DNA of 64,000 nucleotides from Warburgia ugandensis (Eukaryota; Streptophyta; Magnoliopsida; Canellales; Canellaceae): positions 51,015,257 to 51,079,256 of the forward strand of contig CP141128.1 in assembly GCA_035236585.1 (NCBI GenBank). The letters are read 5' to 3'. The first letter of the stretch is position 1; the number at the start of each line of letters is the position of its first letter. Of the stretch, positions 1 to 12,888 are shown in pieces. The notes beneath the pieces are model-generated. The model was not told the origin of the DNA and made no database searches. It worked only from the letters and a program-made list of their open reading frames with translations. Position numbers and translations under genes: made by a program.

Positions 1-327
1 CGAGTAAGAAAAATCAAAAGGAGACAATTATACTTGTAAGTAAACACTCTACCCTTTGGACATGTATTTGTATTTATTTACAGTTGGGCTGTGTGCTGTG
101 ACTGGATAGACCTGGGGAAAAACATTTATAATTTCTGAAGTTTTTCAAAAACTACTTTGATTGTTGTGATAGCAAATGACACTCGGGGTTTTCAAAATGA
201 GTTTAAAACTAAAAAATTTCCACTGCATTGCATGGTTTTTATAAAATGGTTTTCAAATAGGGATGCATCCTACCTTAGGAATTAGATATTTCATTTAAAA
301 ATGTATGGGAAAACCGGGGTTGTCACA
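1..327 (+). mobile_element. Family A LTR, 3'-terminal fragment cut by the window start
   Basis: This is the reverse complement of the first ~330 bp of the family A LTRs at 15729, 20230, 33524 and 56799, so here the element reads on the plus strand and the LTR ends with GTTGTCACA at 327. The next bases (TATACACAAG) are not a tRNA-Met primer site, so this is either a 3' LTR or a solo LTR. The other end and its target-site duplication lie outside the window. Confidence 0.9.
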
Positions 328-336
328 TATACACAA

Positions 337-567
337 GTGGTACTGTATCAAGAAAGATGTAGATGCATGTGGTAGTGGATGTTGGTTTTTCATGTTTATA
401 GAGATAGATGTATCAGGTGTATATGATGTTTGTTATTCAATGTATGCAGGTGGTATTGTATCAAGAAAGATGTGGATGCATATTGTATTGGAACAGGTTT
501 TGCATGTTTATAAGATTGTTTAAAGTATCAGATGTACATAGGATGTTTGTTATTCAAATGTATACAG
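337..567. repeat. Tandem dimer, unit about 113-118 bp
   Basis: Unit 1 (337-449) and unit 2 (450-567) both begin GTGGTA(C/T)TGTATCAAGAAA and both end with ATGTTTGTTATTCAA followed by a TGTAT(G/A)CAG-type sequence. The copies differ by scattered substitutions and small indels. The two overlapping short open frames here (305-523 and 408-593) are by-products of the duplication. Confidence 0.75.
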
Positions 568-639
568 GTTATAATGCTAGGATAGGTAATTGAATTTATT
601 TATTTATTTTTTATTTTTTAAAGTTGTTTAGGTATAATT

Positions 640-668
640 GACTTCAAAAGTTTTCAAGTTTTGAAGTC
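640..668. repeat. 10-bp perfect inverted repeat
   Basis: GACTTCAAAA at 640-649 is followed, after a 9-bp loop, by its exact complement TTTTGAAGTC at 659-668. Variants of TGACTT(C/T)AAA recur to about 735. Function is unknown. Confidence 0.5.
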
Positions 669-2439
669 ACTTAGACCTAAATGACTTCAAAGGTCCTTAA
701 TTTTTAAATTTGTTTATCTAAATGACTTTAAAAATTGTCGACTTTCCTTGTAAGCTTAATAGAAGTCGATTATCCCTTTTAACAGACAAGCCCCCTATCT
801 AGTAGTGTGATTTTTCTATTTTCTTCTTAGTCAAGTCATTCTTGAGCATCTGGTGAAGGGCATGCCCCCTTAAAAGTGTTAATTAGACAAAATATCCTTA
901 AAGGGTGGATAAGTGGTGCCTCTGTACAACCATAGACCTAATTAATTAATAAGGTTGATAATCAAACCAAGAACCTCATAAGCTTAGTTTGGCATTTTTG
1001 CATAGGCAAAAACATGAGCAATGACCTTAAAACTTACCTTATCTTTAGTGGAGCATTCGTGCCACTAATAAGTGTGTGTCACGTGGAGCCCAAAATCTGC
1101 ATCCCATATACTACTATTAGCAATAATATCAATGATGGATCTCCATGTGATTTGTGGTAGCTTTTTAAAATGTGTTCTTTGTATTTGTTGTTTATCTACC
1201 CCTATTTATTTCATTGTTTGTAATATTTTCCTTTATCATAAGAGAGCTCTTACTAGTTGTAATCCAAACTTTGAGAAAGCATAGTGTCAAAATAAAATGC
1301 TTTCAATGCATCCATTCAAATGCTTTCTATTCATTATCCTTTGAATTTTGACTTCTTAGAAGCTAGATTCGATACTTTAAAAATTCTTTGAAAGTAAAAA
1401 GTGTTTCATTATATTTATTTGTATAGGCTATAAACACTAAAAAGGAAGTTACCTATAAACTAATTTGAGACCACAAATTAGTATCATAAGTGAAGTTATT
1501 GCTCAAAATGATGTGAAGTAAACCTTTTGACTAATTGAAAGTAAATTTTTTCCATAAGATAACAGAGTTAGTTAAGGGACTATGAGCATAATTGGAAAAA
1601 ATGGTGCACCAATTTGACTAAGAAAGGAAGTTTATTGAAGTTTAGTTGCTTAATAGGTAAATTATTCATAAATGAGCATTCATGGTCTCTTAAACTTTAT
1701 ATTGGCTTCATTTATATCACCATTGGTTTATTATATGTAAAGAATCAAAATCATTATTCCTTTCTTTATTGACATTATGTTTCCTTGTGTGTAATTATAG
1801 TAAGGAGGTTACCATTTTGACAAATACCAAATTCAGCAGGTTGACTCAGAAGTGATCTTTCATCCTTCTATTCTACTAGTTCTTATACCAACTAGTATAT
1901 GTAAATATGTAGTTGTTATTTACTGTTATATTCAATGAAAATTTCATTAGGATAGAAGCTTGTTGGCTTGAAACAATGTTTGTTTTCTTCATTTTGTTAT
2001 TTGTTTATTAGTTTTACTTTATCAACTGGATAAATAAGGTTTTGACATATACACCCCTTTTTCTTACCTAAGCCACCCTTTTATGGAGAGAGATAGAGAA
2101 AGCCAAAGAGAGAAAAGGAGTGTATATATCATCAACCAATAAATAGTCTTTGAAAATATTCAAAATGAAATGCTTTGACTTTTTGTTGGCTTCACAATGG
2201 TGCATCTACTACAGTTGTTTTTTCTATACATTGCGATGTTCTTGGTTCAATTAGATAGCATAAAGACTGTGTAAGACTATAAGGAATTGTTGTAGTTAAA
2301 GAGATTGTGAAAACTCATTTAGTTCCTTATCAGTGCAACTAGAAATGAGTATATTTGTGGTAACTCAGAGAATTCTATTATATATGGATGGCCAATATGA
2401 TAGCTTTAGCTCTCATAGAATGGAAATAGTTGGAGATAG

Positions 2440-3425
2440 TTACATGTGTAGCAGTTCTATTGGTGTTGAAGCTCATAAGGAGGCAATATTTTTAAGTTAG
2501 AAGAAGTCACCCATGTAACACAATTATGATGAGAAGGTGTGCTTGTTGAAAAGGGGTGTCTAGAAAAAAAAAGGAAGAAAATGTTGAGATTGGTTGCAAT
2601 TATGAAGTCAATTGAAAAGGCAAAGAAATTATGAAGGTTTCTCAAAACCATGATGAGAGGAGAATGTGTTATAAGTCGTTTATCCAAATATAGAGATTGT
2701 CAACTAGCGATAGTACTATTTGGTGGTCAACTACTTCGAAGATGATCATAACCATGAACTTCTCCCACCTAGCAAGATCAATAGGATGCAATGCTATAGT
2801 AATTTGTTGCTCCTATCACAAAACATATTCATTGTCTAGCTTTTGCCCAATGGGTGGGAATATAATCTATAGGGTCCTTGCTAATAGAATAGAAAAATTA
2901 ACCATTCTCCTTTGAACAAAGGAACATATAGAACCATGTTAGTGCAAAATGTTGGTTGAACTTCAATGGAGGAAAACATTAAGGACTATTGATTCTATAA
3001 ATGTTGAAGCTTTGGTCAACTATGTTAACAAAATGTGAGCATTGAACCACAATTTGATCTTGAATAGTCATTGTTAATGAAAGCCAGCTCCAATAGTTCT
3101 TTTGGGTTGACATAGTCTATAAGGTCTAACAAGTACTCCAAGGATGTAGCATCTTGTGATGCAACATCTCGAACAAACCCCCATGAGATGTCTTTGCTAT
3201 ATATATGTAGGAATGAACCACAATTGTATGGTAATCTTGAATGGTGCTACATTACTTTGTGATGAGGCAAAAGAAGTATTCATTTGTTATTTTGTACATG
3301 TCTTAGAGCAATGATGGGGTAGAATTCTAGTGTAATCATCATCATCAAGACCATGTAGTGGCAAATTCATTTGCAACAAAATTACTAGCCCATAAGCATC
3401 ATAGATATATCTAGCAATTTTTTTT
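2440..3425 (+). pseudogene. FAR1/FRS-like (MULE-derived) pseudogene
   Basis: No open frame survives, but several collinear fragments in different plus-strand frames match the FAR1/FRS family. That family combines an N-terminal FAR1 zinc-finger domain with a Mutator-like transposase domain, and includes nuclear transcription factors related to MULE transposases. What I see: an EDDHNHELLPPSKIN block at 2738-2782 (the HNHEL signature of the FAR1 domain), FFWVDIVY at 3097-3120 directly after an in-frame TAG, MNHNCMVILNGA and LLCDEAKEVFI within 3213-3284, and a QDHVVANSFATKLLAHKHHR block at about 3345-3405, which matches the stretch after the 'IITDQD' of FRS proteins. Order and rough spacing agree with the family, with the central linker shortened. 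At least three frameshifts and several stops separate the blocks, and the SWIM-finger end is not visible. It could be a dead FRS gene or a fragment of an autonomous MULE; I see no terminal inverted repeats. Confidence 0.72.
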
Positions 3426-4041
3426 TTAATGACTCACTTTGCTGTAGTATTAAGAACCTAATTAAAGACTTTTATTTAGTCTAGTTGTTTGAGAAAGAGT
3501 TGGGGGAAAAGATGAAAAGACACCCATTGGGGACCCACTATGTATAAATATGTAATATCAACTAATTCTTAATGGTTGGTCTTTGACTTGCTAATTCCTA
3601 TGAATGACCATAATTACTATAGCCTGATATGTCTATTATATATTTTGAAATTTAGACATAGACACAACCACACACAAACACCTGTGCACATATACTAAAG
3701 AAAACTTAGCAGAAATTTAGATTTATTTAGAGGGAATATTTAAAATCTAATATGACCTTTAATATTGTAGACTTGAAGCTATGAATTTTTACCACAATGA
3801 CACTAAAAGGTGCTCTCTCTGTTCTTAGGTGACAGATTCAAGGAGTTCATAAAGGGTTATGAGTCACCCATAGAAACCCATCTTACTTACCTGTAAAAAT
3901 CCCATACTTCTAGTAAACATGTGTTTGGAAAGTATATACAAGAGTGCTTGACACATACATACTACATGATCATTTTTGGTTGAATTCCCTTTATGAGGTT
4001 CAATACAACTGGATAAAGACCTACACAAAAATGGTATTTAT
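3426..4041. other. Unassigned sequence up to the D1 insertion
   Basis: AT-rich sequence with no frame or repeat I can classify. Bases 4037-4041 (TTTAT) are the left copy of the D1 target-site duplication. Confidence 0.5.
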
Positions 4042-4609
4042 TGTAATAACCCCAAAATTTGTAAATTGATTGAGAAAAACAATTTAGTTTGGATTTTCAA
4101 AAATTCTGGGTTGAAATATTAAGTTATTGGAAATTATCTTTTTATAGATATTAAAACATGATTTAAAACTTATAAATTATGAATGTATTCAAAAAACTGG
4201 TCGAAATGACATTAAGTATGTTCAATTTTGAGTTAAAATGGAAAATCCCTAATTTTCTCCATTTATATGAATAAAAGGGTAAAATGGTAAATTTACCAAT
4301 AATTGAGATATAAGACTTCAATATTTAGAATCCACTTAGAAATACAATTCCAACACCACTAAGTATGCTCAATTCTGAGTTTGGGAGAATAAAACAAATT
4401 TTTTCCATAAAAGGGCAAAATGGTCCTTTCACACCCCTGTGGGGCCCACAAATGGATCCAACGGCCAGAAAATATGTAACCATGACTCAAACCACTACCA
4501 TCTTCTAGTGGAGAAGGAGGTGGTAGTAGGAATCCAATGATAATTTAATAATAAAAAGAAATGAAACATAATAATTACATGTAATCATGAAAAAAATTAA
4601 AAAAATCCC

Positions 4610-4616
4610 TATAAAT
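4610..4616 (+). promoter_or_regulatory. Putative TATA box of D1
   Basis: TATAAAT lies ~570 bp from the LTR start, in the same context as the D2 and D3 TATA boxes (reverse at 29521-29528; 61249-61256). This would place the U3/R boundary shortly downstream. Confidence 0.55.
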
Positions 4617-7600
4617 GGCCCATAAAATTTTCAAAATTTTTTTTCTAATGTCCCTCATGAGGTCCCCTACAATGCCTCAAAATCTTAATTCTAGAATCCT
4701 TCCCCATATCCTCCTTCTTTCCTCCCTTGCTTTTTTTTTTCTTCTTTATGGGCGTGCTCTAGACGCACCCGAGCAGACGACCTTGTGTTTGCATCTGGAG
4801 CATCCAGGGACGCATCATCCCTGATGAACTAGGGTTTCTACCCAGGAAATCCTAATTCAATTAGCCATTGTATTCTAGCTAATAGCTCCAGATCCCCACC
4901 GTTGGATCTGTTAGGACTAAGGAAATCTAAAAAAGCCCTAAGGTCCTATGATGATCCACCTCCTGGATCACCGAAAAAATCAGAATGAAGACAAGCACGG
5001 TATTGGGTACTGCCTTCGGCAATTATTCCAAGTTATTCTGGTCAATCTAGCCATTAAACAGTGATCTTACTCTGTTAAAACAAAGTAGGGATGCGGGATC
5101 TATGTTTCCCCTATGTTTCCCCTCCTTCGACAATGAAACTGGAGATCTTGGCATTTGTACTTTTTTTCCGAGACCTCGGATTTCTTGGTATTATGTCTTC
5201 ATATCTGGTGAACTTCTCTTCATCGGACTGGCACAGGTAGGTGCACCCTTCACCCCTCTATTCATTCCGGCATTACCTGGGTATTTTTCGGCCACTAAAA
5301 GGTCTCCCCTAGCCATTGATCTATCGGAGGCGATGGATCCAGATTGGATGCTAGAGATCTAATCATAGAGAGCTCAAATGAAACTTTTGAGCTGTTGGAT
5401 GATTCTCTGGGGCCCAAAAACCCTGGGAGATGAATCTTGGGGCTTTGATCTTGACTGAAGGAGAAGATTCTGTGATGGGTGATCCGACGGTCCAGATCTG
5501 GGCCATCTCTCCGATCACCAGTCACTACTCCTAATTAACCGATAAAAGGCGGTAACAAGTGTGGGCCATTGGTCATCCCTGCACCCGGTACTCCCAGATT
5601 AGATCTGAGCCGACCATTTGTTGAAATAAAACCTTGTTTCTTCAATTAAGAGCTCAATTTAGCTCCGATTTTAGATCTGAAAGTTTATATAGATTCCTTG
5701 TCACTTGTATAAGGTATTGAACTCATAAAATTTATGTTTTGATGCATGTAAAATTTTGTTAATTAAGAAAAGTATTACTAATTCCTCTGATTAGTGAAAT
5801 TTGGAATGATCAGACTTTATAATTCTGATCCACTGATGATCTTATGATTTTGGAACATGGAATCAATGATTAGAAGTGACTGATCTGTGTTTAATTAAGA
5901 GATCTAGCCATAAAAGAAGAAAAATCATAAAAATGAGCATGGATCTTCATGACCTGATTAATCAAGCATGATCAAACCTTTCAAAATAGTTTATATGATG
6001 ATCTAAATGTATAATTACAATAATATAATGGTTGGATGCAATTTATTTTTCAGATCTTAAGAGCTTGACCCTTAAAAGCAGTAAAATCCATAAAAATGAA
6101 TGGTAGTCTCCTTAATCAGTTTGATCAAGGATGATTGGCTAGTATGGATATATCTGGATGATGATATAAAGTTAATATCATATGGATTGATGGGCTTGAT
6201 GAAAATAATTTGGGATAGATTAAGATCTATGCCCTTAAATTGGATAATATGACTTAAGATCTTCTTGATCGGTTGGATCAAGAAGGATCAGATCATTTGA
6301 TGAGATGCATCAATGATCTAGTGATAAAATCACATTAAGAAAATGTATTAGATCTAAAGGAAAATGAAAAATCAATATCTAAACCCTAAAAGGATGAAAA
6401 ATGAATAGAAATCAATTATGGCCATTGGATCATGATGAACAATTATGGCATGTTAAATTTTCTTTTGAATTATTGAATTTTATTATAATTGTCTTTTTAT
6501 TGCTTAGTGAATTTAATTATTAGATTTATTTATTTATGCTTTAATGCTTATCTTATGAAAATTACATTGAAAATGTAATGAAATGAAAAATAGAGTTGAA
6601 GGATATTTACATGAGATGAATGACATAGACTTAATGATAGTAAGGGCTATAGTTAGTAAGATAATATAAGGAATATCATTTTTTTGGTCCAAATTAGGAG
6701 AATAATAAAACTCTATGGATTTAATTAAAAGTAATTAGAAAGAGTACTCAGGGTTAAAATGCTCATAGGAACCTTATGAAAGGTTGAGCTAAGGTAACTC
6801 TAGTGAATGCTAAACATGGTGGTTAAGGGGGTTTTCTAATGGTGCCTCCATCTTCCCCTACCTTTCGTTAAAGTTTGTGAGGTCTAAACACCTCCTTACA
6901 TGAGGATTGAAGTAACCACTTTGTGTCCAACCATTCATCTAGTAAGCCTTAGCCAATTGGAAATAAGAGGAGTTGTCTAGACTTAGGATGGAATAAGCTA
7001 TCTTCAACTAGTAAAACATTAACTGGTTGAATAATAATAATAAGAGCATAAAAGGTTAATTATCTAATCCTAATAAAAATTGTAAGTAAGATGAGGATGA
7101 TCAAATAAGATCCATAGGATCTTGAATGGTTAAGAACAATAAGAATCGTAATGTCATATTTTATTATGTATCTATGTATGTATGTAGTAGAAAAATCTAG
7201 ATAGGAAATCCAAACCCTTGATCAAACATGATTCAAGGAAGAGAACCAAGATCATCCTCCTTAGGGATGATCAAACAACTGAACTTAGATAATAAAAAAA
7301 CTAGATGATAGAAGCTAAGCTCTTAATCTTTATCAACAAGTATAAATTGTTGATCAAAGGATTTATGAAAGATCAAAATCAAAGAAAGGAATACAAAAAG
7401 ACTTAGAATAGAAAATACTTAGATCTGAAAGATTAGAAGATCATTCTAACCGTTAGATCTATTGATCAATAAGGTAAACATTATTTGAGAAAGATAGACT
7501 ATGATAGGACACAAGATCTAGATCCTTTATATCAAAAGACAAGATTAGACAAAGAATATAGGATTATTTAGATTGTATAAATAATGACAGTATGTATGGA

Positions 7601-8776
7601 TTTACAAATTTCATACGTCAATTAGGATCATGGAATATTTGAAGAGATGAATCACTATTTGACGGCAGGAGGATTTTATGAATGTGTCTACATGAGAAAT
7701 ACATGTTGAATACATGATCTTATGTCTGGAAATATTGATAAGTATAATGCAAATACTTGTATTAAATCCATTGAGAACCCCTATGATCTAACCAAAACAC
7801 ATGAAATGGTTAAGTTAGAATTAAGGAAAACCCTAAGTGAATAGGGAACTGGAAGGTATAGCAGCTCTAGATAAATAGACAAATGTCTGATAAGTATAAA
7901 ATCAATACATGGAAATCATTCATATAGAATGGTGATCCCTTAACTTATATGAACATGGGCATCATTCATTGTAAGTGATGATCCCTAAGTTTGAAGTGAA
8001 ATCCTATCCTCTGTATAAGAATACCAAAAATGAGGATGATGATATAAATAGATAAGACATCTGATAAGTAAAAGAATACTTTACATGCAAGCAAGGAGGT
8101 TTGTGGTTTTTGTTTTAAACAGGCATAGGCCTAGGGATGCTATTATAGGAGGTTTACGAGAGTTTGGCCACCCGCTCTTCGAAATGTGATATATATGAGA
8201 TACCGTGCCCAAAGAGAGGCAAAATGTCAGGTGAGGCAATTATGGGAAGGCCACCACTTTGATGGTCTGTCTCCCCATATAGACATGACATAGATGATTT
8301 TCCACACTTGGTATCCATGGAGTATGAAAGCAATTATCTGAGCGCGCTGGCATGGATTAGACTACATCATAGTAGTCCTTTGAGTATTTTGCATTATGAT
8401 GCATGGCATAATGAGATGTCGATACTGCTTAAATAAGGGAGTATTTTCCCAGCAGAGTCTGGATGTTTTATCAACTCAGTATGGCTGAGTGTGATGATAC
8501 TACCCAAATGAGGGAGTATTTTCCAGCAGAGTCTAGACGATTGATCAATGTAGTGTGGCTGAGTGTCACTATTGATGTTTTGAGATATTAACTACTTTTC
8601 ACAATTTTGACCCCATATTTATCTTTACAACATATATAGTATGTATGTGTAAGGATGTACATATATGACAAAGTAAAGAGATTGATCCATGAGTATGAAT
8701 AATGGGATTATGAAGTATTAGGATTATACTATCAAATTATTATGCTTCTTGAATCCCCTACTAAGCATAGTTTGTT

Positions 8777-8808
8777 GATATTGTAAATGTTTGAATGTTT
8801 ACAATATC
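8777..8808 (+). other. Conserved LTR hairpin, D1 copy
   Basis: GATATTGTAAA (8777-8787) and TTTACAATATC (8798-8808) form a perfect 11-bp stem with a 10-nt loop. It is preceded by CTACTAAGCATAG and followed by TCAG. The equivalent hairpins in D2 (25454-25478), E (59580-59605) and family A (for example 20620-20638) sit in the same flanking motif. Confidence 0.65.
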
Positions 8809-9242
8809 TCAGATACAGAGAAGGAGAATTAGGTGCTCAAGACTTAAGAAGATTTGGAAAAATAATCAATCAGGGTATATCCCTTAAAGACATGTATTTT
8901 TATTTGAGAGCATTGTATTATATTGAGAGTTTTTAATGTATGGTGAGGTTTGAAATTTGGATTATGTAATTTGGACAAGTATTGTATTGATACCTGGGCT
9001 GTATTGCAAACCACTGGATGGATTCTGAAATTTAATGAAAGTATATTACTTCAATGGAATTTTATCTTGTACAAAAATCTACTTATGTTATGTATGAAGT
9101 GATGACTTGGGTTTTGCAAAACAAGTTCTAAAGAATAGAATTTTCGTTGCTTTTTTTTTTTGCAAAAATTTTGTACTATTAAGGGAGCCCTGCCTTTGAA
9201 AAATGTATTACAAAATGTGTTACAAAAACTTGGATCGTCACA

Positions 9243-11285
9243 TTTATTGCAAGGATGAACTAAACATAGCACAATTAAATCACAAATGCACTATAGGAGA
9301 AATCCCTAGACCGAAGAATATGTATGAAAAAGGCTACATGATGGAGCAAGCTAACGTGGGCTGTCATTGCCCATGATGCTAGACCAGCTTGCTCCTCTAT
9401 ACATAAGAAAGATATACAATAGATCCTTGAAAGAGTAGAAGAGAGGTTATGTGCATATAAATGAACACATTTGGTTTGAGGACATTTACATGCACAACAC
9501 AATAAGCCATTAGTGTGAGACAAAGGCTAGAGCTACTATAGTGTTGGAGTTTGTATGTTGGGGTTTACAAGTTTTCTACCAAAGTGAACTAGCCACATAT
9601 AGTCTATTTCAGTGTATTAGATGGAGGTGAGCATTGTTCTTGTAATGGATTTGAGTGAGAACTACTGTCTATGCTTGTTTTATGCTTTTATAAATGTGAA
9701 TGATGTTTAATCTTCCCTAATAACTACATATAAGAGAGGTGGACTGTACATGCAAAGACAAAATTATTTAAGGCACTAAAAATGTATAGCTAAAGGATGA
9801 ATAGAACAAGCATGAGGCATTATGATATAACCATTTAAATAGTTTATATGTGAGGATATCTTGCAGACAAAGTAGTCTTTATGGTGTATTGTAATATGCA
9901 ATGTGATGCGGGAAATTGAGTTACTAATATATCAAAGGTGAAGGCTTAACTATGAAATTTGTAATGATAACCTCAAAATGGTGAAGTTAGGATAACAATA
10001 TTGATTCTTGAGGATTCTACTTTTAAGGAAAGGAAGCAAGGACCTAGGTAGTAGGGTACTAGAACAAGCAACAACTAGATATTAAAACCACCATAGCGAA
10101 AAGGTCATCAGTTTAGTAGATTCCTACATTGGGCATGTTAGCAAGGTTCTAGTGAAGGTATGTTGTTATATGACTTTCTATCACCAGTTTTTGTGTTATA
10201 AAATTAATATTTCTTGATTTCTTAGTATGGTTCATATGCAGCACTTTGTTATTTGACTAAAGTAGATGGAAGTGAAGAGAAAGGAGAATTGCTCTTGTTG
10301 TTCTTTTAGTTAACATATTTCTTCTGTAGACTTACAACTTTCTAGATTTATTTTGTATGTTACAAAGCAATAATACTCTTAAGAATGATGGCTTGCTATT
10401 TAAAAAATGTCATTGCACTTTAACATGATAGAAAAATGGTAAGATATTCCTGAGTTAACATTTTCTATAACTTGTTACATGTGACATAAAAACACTTGTT
10501 TGTTACAAATATGAAATTGATGTATGGAATACTATGTTTTTTATCTTTTTGCAATGAATGAGTTGAAGGTTTACTCTATCATTTTAGAAAATTATCTAAG
10601 ATTTAGTTATATTAGATCTATTAGAACATGCTTGTAGTTGATTAGTTGTACCTTGCACTTCTTGTGGTTTCTTTTCATGTGGGCTGAATGCTTACTTACA
10701 TTATAATATGCAATTTTCCTAGTTTGTCTTATTTTGCTTGATACTTTTCATGTATAATTTACTTTCCTTTTGCATTTTTTTTGTTTAAGATTTTTTTTTT
10801 CCATGCTGCTCCTATGGTTCAACATCTTCTTTAGATAATTCATCCATCCCAATGGTAAATATAATGTCTTGGGGTTCTTTGCAACATTGTGAAGTTTGTT
10901 TAAATCTTTGGACATTTTTATAATGTTCCTCACTAAGGATCCAAGATTGTAGTAGTGTTTACATTGAGTTTGAAGGATTTATAGTAGGATAAATATACTT
11001 ATAGGGATTAGTTTATCAATATGCATTGTGAGAGTCAATGCTTGACCCCCACCTCCTTATGCTAAAGGCTCTCTTGTCGATGGGTAGGCTCATCCATAGT
11101 TTAAAGCTTTTAATTGGGGTGGGTATGAAGAATTGAAACTCCCTAGTTGCTATTCGTACAAATTCTAGAGATTTTCATTTACAAGTTCATTTTTATTTTT
11201 CATGCAATCAAGGTGTTGTGATTTGCAAACTACATGATATGGGATGATTTCTTTAAGTTTGGGACCTAGTGCACTTAATGTTGTT
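9243..11285. other. Unassigned intergenic DNA
   Basis: Two kilobases after the D1 target-site duplication with no recognisable gene or repeat partner elsewhere in the window. Open frames are at most 82 codons and show no motif. Confidence 0.5.
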
Positions 11286-12775
11286 CACTTGAACATGTAA
11301 AGTTTTATTGGGGGTTATAACAATATTATTTGTTGGTTGGAATTTATTTTTACATGGGACACATTTTTGGTCCCAAGAGGAGGTCAATTGGACCAAACTA
11401 AGTTTTGAAAACATCTATAAAACTTGAAAATTAAGTTACTTTGTTTGTGGTAAACAACTAATTGGCTCACTTAAATGAAAAATGATACAAGGATTCATAG
11501 TAGTTTGGCTAGCTAACATGGCACCTACTTCCACTCTCTCTAGATCAAACCTAGCTTGAGTTTCTCAAGGTTTTCACCACCTTGACAAGGTTCTACTAAA
11601 TCCTTGAAATATTTGTGTACACTAGTTGATACAATGCTAATCACTAAAATAAAAAGAACTTGAAGAAGCTCTACTTTGTTAACACTTGGAAAACAATTTT
11701 TTCCAAGAAAAAACAAGAGTATAATAACTCCCAATAACAACACCTCCTTTTAGAAGAATATTTTTTGAAATACAAAGGGGAACTTTCTCTCTTTCAGAAA
11801 TATACACATTCACAAAAATGATAAAGAGAGAGGCTTTATAGATATTAAAATAGGAAGTATTCACATAGAGTCTTGAAATAGATTCGTTGTACTCTTCAAA
11901 CATCAAGACTAGAAAAAGTTATCCACTTGAACATGCAAAGTTTCATTAGGGATGCTAACAATATTATTTTCTGCTCAAAATTACTCTTTGCAAGGGACAC
12001 ATTTGTAGTCCCAAGAGGCAGTGAATTGTCCAAAACAAGTTTAGAAAACTTCTATAAAAATTGATAATTAGGATACTTTATTTGTGTTAAACAACTAATT
12101 GGAACACTTAAATAAAAATTGATACAAGGATTATAGTAGGTCAGCCAACCAACATTGCACCTACTTTGAATCTGTCTAGACCAAGCCGTGTTTGAGTGTC
12201 TCAAAGTTTTTTGCACTTTGTTGAGATTCCACTAAATCCTTGCAATATTTGTATTCCACTAGGCAACACAATGCTGACCACTAAAGTAAAGATCACTTGT
12301 AGAAGATGGATATTTTTTAACACTGGGAAAACAATTCTTTCCAAGAACAAACAAGAGTATAATAACTCCCAACAACAACAACACCTTTCCTGGGATTGAT
12401 TTTTTAAATACAAACAATAACTCTTTCTCTTTTAGAAATATATACACTCACATAGATGATAAAGAGAGAGGCTTTACAGATGCTAAAAATAGGAAGTTTT
12501 CTCATAGATTCTTGAAATAGATTAGTTGTACTCTTCAAACAACAAGATGGGAAAATTTATCCACTTGAACATGCAAAGTTTCTTTGGGGCTGCTAAAAAT
12601 CTTATATCCTAATCAAAATTGCCCTCTACAAGGGACATATTTGTGGTCCCAAGAGGGGGTGAATTGGGACAAAAATAAGTTTAGAAAACTTCTATAAAAC
12701 TTGAAAATTAGGATATTCTATTTATGTAAAACAACTAATTGGAACACTTAAATAAAAAATGATACAAGGATTTAT
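11286..12775. repeat. Tandem array, 2.3 copies of a ~640-bp unit
   Basis: Units begin CACTTGAACATG at 11286, 11934 and 12562 (periods 648 and 628 bp); the third copy stops near 12775. Conserved landmarks in each include GGACACATTTNTGGTCCCAA-type sequence, AAACAACTAATTGG and GATACAAGGATT. Copies 1 and 2 also share CAAGAGTATAATAACTCCCA and GATAAAGAGAGAGGCTTTA. Copies differ by many substitutions, so the array is old. The family is not identified. The minus-strand open frames in it (11540-11743, 11679-11906, 12201-12413, 12259-12447) are equivalent frames of successive units and carry no domain I recognise. Confidence 0.8.
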
Positions 12776-12888
12776 GAGTTTTATTGGCTGCGTTTAAGCT
12801 TAATCATTATCGTGTTTGTGTACCATCTTTTAGCTAGTTTTTCAAAGTTCATACATGGTTCTCTTAAGTGAACTTGTTGTCATCTTAA

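Larger units (their letters stand above)
328..2439. other. Intergenic stretch, mostly unassigned
   Basis: Apart from the 113-bp dimer and the small inverted repeat listed separately, I recognise no gene. Around 1140-1300 the sequence has the look of an old LTR end (a TTTGTAATC-like stretch followed by AATAAAA), but no partner copy is visible in the window. Open frames here are at most ~75 codons and match nothing I know. Confidence 0.4.
4042..9242 (+). mobile_element. D1: giant solo LTR of Gypsy-type family D (5.2 kb)
   Basis: It starts TGTAATAACCCC and ends GGATCGTCACA, and is flanked by a perfect 5-bp duplication (TTTAT at 4037-4041 and 9243-9247). It is homologous along its length to D2 (minus strand, 25022-30118) and to the partial D3 (from 60875). 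For example, the block around 6750-6960 matches 26940-27200 in reverse and 63180-63470 directly. There is no primer-binding site, polypurine tract, internal terminal repeat or gag-pol signature inside, so the simplest reading is a single LTR left after recombination between the two LTRs of an element. Alternatively it is a whole element that never carried coding sequence. The short frames inside (4615-4824, 5102-5362, 9051-9272) are not conserved between D copies. Confidence 0.85.

Noticed and set aside
11540..12447. Repeated hydrophobic minus-strand frames as a membrane protein family
   Set aside because: They recur only because the ~640-bp unit is tandemly repeated; each is interrupted and AT-rich.
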